NCBI GenBank assembly: GCA_032718475.1
Contig: JAUCBJ010001573.1
Location: 1 to 30,022, forward strand
DNA length: 30,022 nt
Direction: 5' to 3'
From: Nemertoderma westbladi
Lineage: Eukaryota > Xenacoelomorpha > Nemertodermatida > Nemertodermatidae
This document shows, piece after piece, positions 1 through 10,000 of the stretch; the first letter of the stretch is position 1, and every line of letters begins with the position of its first letter. The notes beneath the pieces are model-generated. The model was given only the letters and a program-made list of their open reading frames with translations, had not been told where the DNA came from and made no database searches. The translations under genes were made by a program, and so were the position numbers.

Positions 1-519
1 CGCCACCTGCTCCTCTCGAGGTTTATCCATTAAGCGCGTTATCGTCTGGTAATTCTGCCAGGCGGTACGCCAGTGCTGGAATGTAGCCAGCTTTATGTTC
101 CGCTCCAGTTTATCCGGTGTGCGGACCTGGAGTTTTACGATAGGGGCGTTGTGTTGTGTGCGCCCGCCGGTTCCCTGTGTTGGGGCAGCTGGGTTGTGGT
201 TGAAGAGGCGGATAATCTCCTCGCGTTCCTCGCGTCTGCGTTCTTCGCGTTCCTCGTCATCCGCACGGCGTTGTATCTCGAGACGCTCAAGGAGTTGTAC
301 GAGATCTGTTGTACCCTGGGTCGGTGCCGCAGGTGTATAGTCTCCCTCGATGTAACGGAGTAACTTACGCCGCAGGGAAACAGTTGAATCCTTTGGATTC
401 GCATGGATATTCACATTTTCGCAATGCCGCAAGAGGGATGCGCGATCCATCGTCGCCACGTCATCCTCCTCCAACTCGGTCGTGTCGTCCAAGTTGGGTT
501 TGCCACCAACGGTAGCCAT
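1..519 (-). CDS. Gag-like protein, 5' part, cut by the window edge
   Basis: Reading the minus strand from the ATG at 519-517 gives 173 open codons to the window edge, so the gene is incomplete at its C-terminus. The N-terminal half is acidic, then comes a charged Glu/Arg-rich stretch (about residues 80-105, likely coiled coil). Near residues 150-170 there is an F-x-H-W-R-T-A-W-x-x-Y motif. This F..WR..W..Y signature recurs in Gag proteins of Ty3/gypsy-type elements of invertebrates, so a capsid role in particle assembly is my inference. No protease or zinc knuckle is reached before the edge. The start is supported by a strong ATG and by non-coding leader upstream. It could also be a domesticated Gag gene; the sequence beyond base 1 would decide. 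Confidence 0.6.
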   Translation of the reverse strand, partial: MATVGGKPNLDDTTELEEDDVATMDRASLLRHCENVNIHANPKDSTVSLRRKLLRYIEGDYTPAAPTQGTTDLVQLLERLEIQRRADDEEREERRREEREEIIRLFNHNPAAPTQGTGGRTQHNAPIVKLQVRTPDKLERNIKLATFQHWRTAWQNYQTITRLMDKPREEQVA

Positions 520-871
520 TGTGTAATCCAACCGCCGGTACCGGTACCCCTATCCGTGTAGGCCTACCGGTTGCAGTGTTGAGTTCCGTATCATAGGTTC
601 CAGCTAGCGAACGTCGCTACCGAAATATAACTGCGCCATGTATCGTTCTTAACTTTACATAATAATATTAAGAGTAAAAAGAACGCCAGTGTGTAGATTC
701 AGAGTCAGTACCCTATATATGTATTCTAGCAGCTACACGTAGATTGTTATAGTAGCTACGCGTAGGTTATCTCATATAAAATAACAACCCAGCACCAATA
801 CACCGATTAACACCAATTATAATATAATAAGTAATGGTGGTAGATAATGTCCGGGATACTCCACCCATATC
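520..871 (-). other. Leader and upstream region of the left Gag gene
   Basis: No ORF of note. At about 604-620 lies a short stem (AGCGA / TCGCT) that is nearly repeated at 5481-5497, upstream of the 110-aa ORF. ACCGGT and AGGCCT palindromes occur at 535-572. The rest is AT-rich with no visible LTR boundary. Confidence 0.4.
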
Positions 872-1993
872 AGCTCTCTAATAACCGCGGACCCCCATAT
901 CAACTCTCTAATAACCGCGGACCCCCACCCATATCAACTCTCTAATAACCGCGGACCCCCACCCATATCAACTCTCTATTAACCGCGGACCCCCATATCA
1001 ACTCTCTAATAACCGCGGACCCCCACCCATATCAACTCTCTAATAACCGTGGACCCCCATATAAATCTCTAATAACCGCGCACCCCCATATCAACTCTCT
1101 AATAACCGCGGACCCCCATATCAACTCTCTAATAACCGCGGACCCCCACCCAGATCAACTCTCTAATAACCGCGGACCCCCATATCAACTCTCTAATAAC
1201 CGCGGACCCCAACCCATATCAACTCTCTAATAACCGTGGACCCCCATATCAACTCTCTAATAACCGCGGACCCCCATATCAACTCTCTAATAACCGCGGA
1301 CCCCCACCCATATCAACTCTAATAACCGCGGACCCCCACCCATATCAACTCTCTAATCACCGCGGACCCCCACCCATATCAACTCTCTAATAACCGCGGA
1401 CCCCTACCCCATATCAACTCTCTAATACCCGCGGACCTCATATCAACTCTCTAATAACCGCGGACCCCCATATCAACTCTCTAATAACCGCGGACCCCCA
1501 TATCAACTCTCTAATAGCCGCGTACCCCCACCCATATCAAATCTCTAATAACCGTGGACCCCCATATCAATCTCTAATAACCGCGGACCCCCATATCAAC
1601 TCTCTAATAACCGCGGACCCCCATATCAACTCTCTAATAGCCGTGGACCCCCACCCATGTCAAATCTTTAAAAACCGCGGACCCCCAACCATATCAACTC
1701 TCTATTAACCGCGGACCCCCACCCATATAAACTCTCTAATAACCGCGGACCCCCACCCATATCAACTCTCTAATAACCGCGGACCCCAACCCATATCAAC
1801 TCTCTATTAACCGCGGACCCCCATATCAGCTCTCTAATAACCGCGGACCCCCATATCAACTCTCTAATAACCGCGGACCCCCACCCATATCAACTCTCTA
1901 ATAACCGCGGACCCCCACCCATATAAACTCTCTAATAACCGCGGACCCCCACCCAGATCAACTCTCTAATAACCGCGGACCCCCATATCAACT
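872..1993. repeat. 30/34-bp minisatellite, about 35 copies
   Basis: A tandem array whose unit contains ATATCAACTCTCTAATAACC followed by GCGGACCCCC. Units come in two lengths, 30 bp and 34 bp, the longer carrying an extra ACCC. Single-base variants (CCGTGG, AGATCAACT, TATTAACC) are scattered, and most units carry the palindrome CCGCGG. There are no unique spacers, so it is not a CRISPR array. No ORF crosses it. It ends abruptly at about 1993 beside unique sequence. Confidence 0.95.
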
Positions 1994-2326
1994 GGCTACC
2001 GTGGCTATCATGGCTACTGCTGTACTGCTAAACTGTAGGAATGACGCAAAGTCTAAATTTGCTCACATAATCAGGCGACATCCAGGGTTGTCTCAGCTGG
2101 ATTTTCGACCAACCAGTGGGCAGAACTAAATTTAGGATCATTAAAGCACGTAATCGCCTCAACTTAATTTGGCGATTAATAAAAGCACAATTTAGGCGTT
2201 ATTTTAGCACAAACATCGATTTATAAAATTAGCACAAATGTATTAGATTCGATAGATATTGGAAAACGGCAAAATTCATATTTTGTTTTAAAGAATTTTG
2301 CCACCGCAAATGAATATATCAGTGTT
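1994..2326. other. Unique AT-rich spacer next to the LTR element
   Basis: No coding potential seen. The words TTAGCACAAA / TTAGCACAAAT repeat around 2202-2240. Its last five bases, gtgtt (2322-2326), form the left copy of the target-site duplication of the adjoining LTR retrotransposon. Confidence 0.6.
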
Positions 2327-3579
2327 TGTTCGCGCTTTCAGACTTTTGGCAGTTTAACCCACCAAATTAAGATGTCTTCTAGATATTAAATCAGTTTTTA
2401 GTCTATGACAAGTATTTGATTCACTACACTAGTCGAAACCAATCCGTGCGCGACCATTCACCCGCTGGATATTCCCGGGAGATTGGGTTCGACGGTTTAA
2501 TTTTATTGCTATGTAAGCCTAATGTATTATTCGACTGACAGTATTATATAATCTCTGACAATATTATTCACCTTCGGGAATATTAACAGTTCCTTTAGGA
2601 CGTGGCGCTTTATCTATATAAACAGAGTTATGACTTAAACTACTCACAACGATATGGCTTAATTATAATTCACATATATGGCGCATTCTTTAGGAATTGC
2701 TTCTTTAACAGACTCACTCATACACAATGCTGCACAATACTGCACACTAATCTGCCAATCTTCACTGATTTTAGTCACATATAAAAGGAACACAGACTGA
2801 ATCATGTAGGGTCTATCAAATAACATTGGATTCACTTCAAACCACTTTAACATAAGTCACAATCGTTATTGGTAACCTTTCTCTCTTACCTTCGGTATAT
2901 CAAGAACATTGGGTTTCGGGGTTATTTATCGTTATTCCAAATATAATAATTCATCAACCATATTATGAAGAACTGACAGTAAATAGCAGTATAAAACAAC
3001 AACTGAACACTGATTGTTATGAGTTTGCAATGTTTCAGCAGTCAGCATGTATCATCAGTCAGCAGTGATTCCATGAGTTACGGTATGTCGTACCGGTAGT
3101 GTTAAAGGATATATGCCCTTTATAATTAAACCTACTAGTGTAAGACTAAAAACAGTAAAGCACAAAATACTTCCAAGCCGTTCTTTCTTTGGCTCAGGAC
3201 TGAATGTAAACACTGCACATAGGCATTGCGTCATTTCTCGGAAATTTTCTGTACAAGGAGCCACAAAAACGCTCTAATTGGCTGACTGAACTGAGAGACG
3301 CCGTAGAACAAAGGAAATCAACACGTATGAATGTCAGCTGTTAACCGTAGTCATAGTAACTACTGTTCAAGAGTAGCTATCACCCCTTTGCGTCACGAAT
3401 TGCCATAGAATCATAAAATATGCCTTTCACAGTACACATACGGAGGAAATAGGTCTTAGATCCTCTAAAAACACCGATACAGCAATAATACGGTCTCTTA
3501 CACTTATTAAATCAACTACAGAGTATTTTAATGTAAAAGATAATAAAAATAACGGGGCAATTCAGCAAAGGCTTTTACA
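2327..3579 (-). repeat. 3' LTR of the BEL/Pao element
   Basis: Matches 13484-14740 almost base for base. On the minus strand it begins TGTAAAAG and ends GCGAACA, giving the usual TG...CA ends. Differences from the 5' LTR include a 16-17-bp extra segment near 2901-2917, a rearranged GGTATGT/ACCGGT stretch near 3075-3105 and a few substitutions. A polyadenylation-like AATAAA lies on the minus strand at 2507-2502. Small ORFs inside have no family resemblance and are not annotated. Confidence 0.92.
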
Positions 3580-3657
3580 CCGCTCCCAGAAAATGGGATT
3601 TTCAGTCTATAAAATATAAAAATCACAGTTTCTAAAACATAAAGATACTCTAAACAG

Positions 3658-3873
3658 TTAGTCTTTCTTACGCAGACGGCGTTTACGCAGTTTTTTGAGG
3701 CTAGCAAGAGTCTTTTTCTCTTTGGGGGGAGCCACTTTACTAGGAGGGCCATAACTCCTGGGTGAAGGGTGCAATATGATTGCATCAGAAGGTGTAGGAT
3801 TGTGGTCGAGGTATCTGCCGTTTCGATATGCTTCTCCTCGAGCTGATTTTCCTCCGCTCGTAGCTGGATACGT
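3658..3873 (-). pseudogene. Coding remnant before the 3' LTR
   Basis: This minus-strand frame is open for 71 codons between a TGA at 3876-3874 and a TAA at 3660-3658. It ends in a Lys/Arg-rich tail (KKLRKRRLRKKD) preceded by a Pro/Ser-rich stretch. Immediately upstream another frame (about 3915-3790) also reads as plausible protein (LREFLDERIQLRAEENQ), which suggests a frameshift between two parts of one former gene. The position just inside the 3' LTR is where the polyprotein of an intact element would end, so I infer a remnant of the pol or 3' ORF. I do not recognise a family. Confidence 0.35.
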
Positions 3874-3999
3874 TCATCCAAAAACTCTCGCAGAGAATAG
3901 GATCGTCCAAGTTCGATAACTTCTTAGAGATTCTGGATTTCCCAATCGAATTGAGATAAGGCCAATTCGTTTATCGATTGGACTCACTGTTATAACTTA

Positions 4000-4979
4000 C
4001 GTTTATCTGAACAAACGCAGGTTTCCTTTTTGATCTTTATAAAATAGCGTTTAACTCGTTTCGTACAACGCTCTCCTTCACCTTGATGAGGGGTTGTATC
4101 GCGTTAAACGTGGACGACCATACGGTTGGATAGTGATATTAGGTGTCCGCGTCACAATCCGGCTAGGTAAGATGGGCGGCTAGCTAGAAATCACTGTCGG
4201 AGTGTTACCGATTAATTGTTAGGGTAGCACTAGATCTTTGAACAGTGAATACAGTCCGCGAGGATCCGCGACACCACCAAGATCGCAGGTCTGAGGTCCA
4301 ACTAAGGAATGAGGAGGTTTGACCGAGTATTCCGGGACTCTGATCGTAGGTTTACTCCAGGATCGTTCGAGCCGAGTGAGCATAGGTGATACGTCAACAA
4401 GTTTCGGTTTACGTGGATGTTTATGTCTTTCCGTTTATTAGTTGGGTCTAGGGCATTTATCGTAATAATACCAAAGACGCACGTCTGGTCGTTTATCTGA
4501 ACAAACGCAGGTTTCCTTTTTGATCTTTATAAAATAGCGTTTAACTCGTTTCGTACAACGCTCTCCTTCACCTTGATGAGGGGTTGTATCGCGTTAAACG
4601 TGGACGACCATACGGTTGGATAGTGATATTAGGTGTCCGCGTCACAATCCGGCTAGGTAAGATGGGCGGCTAGCTAGAAATCACTGTCGGAGTGTTACCG
4701 ATTAATTGTTAGGGTAGCACTAGATCTTTGAACAGTGAATACAGTCCGCGAGGATCCGCGACACCACCAAGATCGCAGGTCTGAGGTCCAACTAAGGAAT
4801 GAGGAGGTTTGACCGAGTATTCCGGGACTCTGATCGTAGGTTTACTCCAGGATCGTTCGAGCCGAGTGAGCATAGGTGATACGTCAACAAGTTTCGGTTT
4901 ACGTGGATGTTTATGTCTTTCCGTTTATTAGTTGGGTCTAGGGCATTTATCGTAATAATACCAAAGACGCACGTCTGGT
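4000..4979. repeat. Perfect-looking 490-bp tandem duplication
   Basis: Bases 4000-4489 recur as 4490-4979, identical by eye. Neither copy has a long ORF. Each holds a two-part inverted repeat (CGTTTAAC 4048-4055 with GTTAAACG 4103-4110; TACAAC 4064-4069 with GTTGTA 4093-4098; same spots plus 490 in the second copy) and near its end the palindrome-like AGACGCACGTCT. Each also carries a plus-strand donor-like AGGTAAGAT. It sits in the 3' non-coding part of the LTR element. It could be a duplication made during reverse transcription or a nested tandem LTR; I see no target duplication for the latter. Confidence 0.93.
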
Positions 4980-5127
4980 AGGGTAAACGCGGGTGATATT
5001 TATTTGTTGTTACAATGCTTCTATCAAGAATTCCAAATATACGTTGGAGTTACCGCGTTTATTTGTTTCTTTAGTGTCTTTTCTTTCGAGTCGATTTCGA
5101 ATAGAATTTTCGCATTCGAATTTCAGT

Positions 5128-5460
5128 TTATGGTTCCGACTCCGCTGGGCAGGATATATAGTCGACATAGTCCGTATTGTGTAAATCGATAGGATGACCA
5201 GTAGTTAAGAAGACCATATACGTACCATTACGCTGCGTATATCGAGCAGCGAATTTTCTATAGTCCAACTCGCGCGCGAGCTGCTCTTGGGACATTGGCG
5301 GTTCGATATAACGACCATCGTCCTCCGCAGCAGTTGGACTAACGTCGCCGCGTATTAAGCTATCAACAAACGCTTGCAAAAGTAGAGTATATCGCTCCCC
5401 GATACCAAGAACATCTTCCATCAACTCCGTCATGTCTGCTATATATGAGTTTATCCACAT
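5128..5460 (-). CDS. Small unknown protein, 110 aa, inside the LTR element
   Basis: An ATG-started frame (MWINSYIADMTELMED...) that is acidic and predicted mostly helical, with no membrane segment or catalytic motif I recognise. It lies downstream of the Gag-protease gene and is read in the same direction. About 20-40 bases upstream of the ATG (5479-5500) is a short stem-loop that closely matches the one upstream of the Gag gene at the left edge (20 of 24 bases). That suggests both begin from a related leader, so this may be a truncated, captured gag of another element or an accessory ORF. Codon use fits coding sequence. A chance ORF cannot be excluded. Confidence 0.4.
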   Translation of the reverse strand: MWINSYIADMTELMEDVLGIGERYTLLLQAFVDSLIRGDVSPTAAEDDGRYIEPPMSQEQLARELDYRKFAARYTQRNGTYMVFLTTGHPIDLHNTDYVDYISCPAESEP

Positions 5461-6240
5461 TATAAGGAGTTTATATTCAGGCTAGCGAGCGTCGCTGCCT
5501 ACTCCAATTAACCCCCGGACAGTACGAGATCCTCAGCGCCGATGTGTCGTCGCCGCTGTACTTTCGCCAACGACGTAGCCGCACAACGACAACGACAACC
5601 GACACAAGTCACTCGACTGTCCGTCCCAAAGACTTAGATGTACTTCAGGTTTTCCTTGGAGAGTTAGGTTACTTTTACGATTGCGACTAGCTACTGTAAA
5701 CACACCTTAGTAGTAACATTCGCCTATAAACTCACAAGTACCACACACACAACTTGTCACAAATTACACACACTCGGGTCACTTGTCCGTTAGTCAATGC
5801 CTTCCAGAATGTCACTGTATTATTATGTATCCTTGGATACTATCAGTGCACTATTTATTCCCTATGCTATTCAATGGGACAAGCTTTCTATTGTTCTTTT
5901 AACTCAATTCTAATTCTAGCGTGGTTGTTGCTATGGTGACATTATGCAAAGCTAGCGGTAGAATTAGGGTGATTCCAATGCATACAGATCTGGGATGTTA
6001 TTTAATAGTAATTCTTTAATAGTCAATGTTCTGTTTTATACATGACTTTATGAATTTTATCGGCTATTGACTATGTTTGGGAGACTTTCACACACTCATA
6101 CGCATGATAAGATAAATCTCCGCTCCCTTGATCTATTAATTAATGGAATTTTGGGAACTTTATAAATTGCGTAAAAATGGCAATTTATTAAATTCATTAA
6201 AAGGCATGAATTTAAATTGATTCCCTGAAATTTTATTATT
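5461..6240. other. Non-coding internal region of the LTR element
   Basis: Leader-like sequence upstream of the 110-aa ORF, including the hairpin at 5481-5499, then AT-rich DNA without a supported gene. Short ORFs near 5754-5939 and 6096-6290 show no family features. Confidence 0.4.
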
Positions 6241-6249
6241 TGATAATTA

Positions 6250-6545
6250 AATGGACATATTTGGATTCCAGAACATGTCTGGGGACACAAGATCCTTAAT
6301 TCTATGACAATTGTCTTTTTAAGAATATCGGTAAATGCTACGATATCTTAATTGACTAGAATTGTTGAAGGATCTGAATTTTACAGATTTTGATTTATTA
6401 GATTTGCAAATATTAATTAATTAATATTTGAGATGGGCACCGATTTATTCCAGAACTTGTCTGGGGACGTTAACCACTGATTCTAGAATTTGTCTTTCAA
6501 GTATATCGGTGGGTGCCGCGATATCTTAATCGACTAGAATTACAG
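6250..6545. repeat. Diverged tandem repeat, about 182 bp apart
   Basis: The words ATTCCAGAACATGTCTGGGG (from 6265) and ATTCCAGAACTTGTCTGGGG (from 6447) start two related blocks that both continue to ATCGGT...GATATCTTAAT...GACTAGAATT. The two copies clearly differ, so this duplication is older than the LTRs. Confidence 0.75.
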
Positions 6546-7087
6546 ATGGTCAAAGGGTTTAACAGATTTATTTTGCGTTATACGCTACTGTTAAAGGGAC
6601 ATCACGCTACTATATGTATTATTTAATATACGGTATGAGAGCAATATCGCACGAAGCAATGTCAGTGTGAAGAGGCAAGTCGTTTCCAAGGTCTACCCAG
6701 AGCTTGGTTTAGCCGAGACACGAGGATCTGAACTTTGCATTCCTAATACTCTGCCTACCAATAATACTTAAATATAGTAGTGGCTTTATTGTACTTTAAT
6801 AAGTACGGACATTTCATCTTACTGTAGTTACGTATTTATAATATAATACGGACAGTAAGGAAAGAGAAAAAATAATTATTTCTTCGCCGTCGCACTAAAT
6901 ATAATATAAGTAATTACGTACGTAATAAACACGAATATATTGCACTATTCTACAAAATAATCGCTAAATAATATTCTACTAAATTAAATAAAACGATTAT
7001 AATAAAATTACATAGTAATACATACATAAATATAAAAATAATAAAATAATATAAAATAATAGAGTCACACACCCACTCCATATGTTG
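6546..7087. other. AT-rich spacer 3' of gag-protease
   Basis: Very AT-rich (especially 6760-7070) with no ORF. An intact BEL/Pao element would have integrase coding sequence about here; none is visible. Confidence 0.5.
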
Positions 7088-10000
7088 TTACGTTATGGAG
7101 TCCCTAGATGTTTGAAGGATTAGGGAGGTGGTCGTGGGAAGAGAATCTTGCCTTCCACAGTTTCCGGAGAGTCCTCCATTCCCTTCCGATAAACACAAAC
7201 GACCGACTGGGTGATTGAGTCGCTGCATCCTGAATACAATTCCAGGTTTCCTCTTCGTCCTGGAATAGTGACGATAGAAACATCGCTCAAAGTATATGAC
7301 GGCGTCACAAAGCCGATTCCAGGAGCTATAGTGGTCCGTCGCTCTCTGCAGGAGAGGTGAGAGTCCCTGCGAGACGTCTGATGTTCCAGAGCTCCAATCG
7401 CTCTCTCTGATCTTCATGAAGGATCCACTCGCGGAGGGGAGGCCCAGATCCACGGCGTCGTCCCTGGCAACATGTAATACCGACAGATCTATCCCGGGTT
7501 CAAATAACTCCGATCCACCCGTCCGGGTTTCAGGTTCGACTTTCTCCGCTCCCTTGGCTGGTCTAATCTCAGTCGGAGTAAGATGGGGAGGCCATTCATT
7601 CTCCTTACTCAGGAAGTCGGGTTCACCTAACCGGTCTATAGTATCTGTCAGTTCTTGAGGAGTTGCTCCTCTGGAAGCGATGTCCGTTGGATTAAACTTC
7701 TTGGGGCAATATCTCCATTGATCTACATTGGAGCTAAGATTGTCATTATCTGAGGAGTGTGGTGTTCCCTCAGTTGGGTCGTCTCCCTCACTAGTATCAT
7801 CTTCCCATTCACTCACCTGGCAGACGCGATCTTGAAGCAGTCTTTCCCTGAGCGTTCTACGGGAAGGTCCAGTAAGGTACCAACCTACTCTAGTTCTTAC
7901 CGCATAGGTCTGTAGGGGCTGCGGTTGAGCAGGCCGTTTCTCTAATGTCTCCAGCGCCTCATGCGCGTTTTGGCCGATGAGTATTTGCACTCCAGGGTAA
8001 TCAGTCTGGAATCGAGGTATGTTAAGATGTTGGATGCTCTCATCCTCGTCCCAATTATAAAGGTCTGCTTGAGTAGTAGCGAAGTTCTTTATAGCCACCA
8101 TTTTCACTGACCTTATGCTATGTTCTCCTAGTTCGTCTTGTGGGGTGGACAACGCGCCTACATAATAATCAGCTGTTATTGTAGATTTCCAAACTTGCAT
8201 AATGCCTGACATGTTGAGCTTAGTTTGGAACTTGGGTTGTCCAGCAAATATATCTTCGGCTAGCTCTTTATCGATGAATGTTCCTGTGCTACCGGAGTCC
8301 AGGAGGGCGTTCACTATATAGCTCTTCTGAGGTCCGTGGACCCGTAACTGGACTACAGGAAATTCTCGGATTCCTATATTGGAAGTTGGCGCTTTCCAAG
8401 ATGGTTGTTGATCGGAAGTAGTTAAGGTAAGGTCGCTGTCTGTGTCTTTCTCATACACGAGTGCTCGATACACTGCGGTGGTGTTTATTAGGTAACAGGA
8501 TTCGTTTTGGTCGGAGAACTCGTCCGTATAGAATCCTTCCATCTCAGATTGATCAGTGTCGTTCACATCACTGAATTGGACATGTAGTTCGGACTCACTT
8601 ACCTGACTCGGGCTGTTTCGTTCGAATTCCGTGTGCAACAAGATATGATGTTTTGCGCCGCACTTTGCACACCTTGCGTCGGAGTTACAGGTTCGCCGTT
8701 GGTGTCCTCGTCTGAGGCAATTATAACACAACCGCTTATCCCACATGACTTCACGTCTATCCTCGAGTGATTTCCTCAGGAATTTATCGCACGCATTTAA
8801 ACGGTGGGGCCCGTCGCACAGCACACATTTCGACTTGATGTTACTTACTTTAACCTGTGCTATGTGGTGCACACTTGTTCTTTCCTCGGGCTTTCTCACC
8901 TGAATTCCTTTAGGAGACGTAGGAGGGGTTTTTTGTACCGGTTCCCTTCTGTCATTGGGTCGAGACTTGGCTTTACTTACCTGTTCTTTAGGCATTTTAT
9001 TGACATAATAAGGCCTGTCAGTGTCTTTCCCGCTGTCCTCTCCTTGAGAGGTTTGGCTTTCACCGTCGTCGGTATAACATACTGGTGCTACCCTTCTCCT
9101 AGAAACGGGTTTCTCACTTACCTTGTTTTCCAATGTCTTCTCTCTGGACTGCCTTAGGAGCTGTAATTTCACTTCTCTATCTAAGAATGACATGAGATCA
9201 GTCATGGTAGGGTCTCGTCGTTGTTGTTCCATCATATATAACACCTTCTTATCCCAGCGTGTACCTACTCCACCCTTGGGCAAAGCAGATGCTAAGGCTC
9301 TTACAACCATAGAATTCTGGTATTCATGAGACTTACCTAGCCAATCTAATTGTCTACAGATCTCCTGAATCTCATCGGAAAACTCTATAATCCCGCTGCT
9401 AAGAAACTTTCGGGGCGCCATTAATTTTGCATACAAATACCCAGCTATGTCATTCCTATTACCATACCTGATGTTTAGTGTATCCCAAACTTGTCTTAAT
9501 CCATCTGGATGTCCAATAAATTTTAACGCCATTGACTTGGGAGATCCTTCCAAGCACTCGATGAGGTATCTAAGTTTTTCTCCATTAGATAGTACGGAGT
9601 TCTGTATGTTATCTTTGTAATATTCATTAAAAGGTAACCATTTCATCTCATCTCCATTGAACTTAACGATCTCTCCCACCTTTACCGCTTGCCGGGCTTC
9701 GGTTCTAGCCATTTGACGCGTAAAACTTTCTTGGGCCATCGTGCTATTTAATATCGAGTTATCGGCATATAAATTTCTCGGATTATGATCAGGTCTATAG
9801 GGAATGTCATTATCAACAGGTCTATAATTACCCTTAATAGGGTTCACTATAGGAGTTTCTACTTCGCTAGCAGTATATATGCGTGTAGGCTCCACACCTT
9901 GCGCATGCAATACTTCAGACCTAACAGGTTGACACATCGTTACAGAGGGTGGTGGTATACCCTTTTGGGTATTTACTAATTTATCGCGTTCTAGCGCGAT

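Noticed and set aside
872-1993. CRISPR-like appearance of a regular repeat array
   Set aside because: Units are contiguous with no unique spacers, and the context is an animal genome.
2602-3264. Small ORFs duplicated in both LTRs (also 13759-14438)
   Set aside because: They lie on both strands inside LTRs, are short and show no domain; duplication follows from the LTRs themselves.
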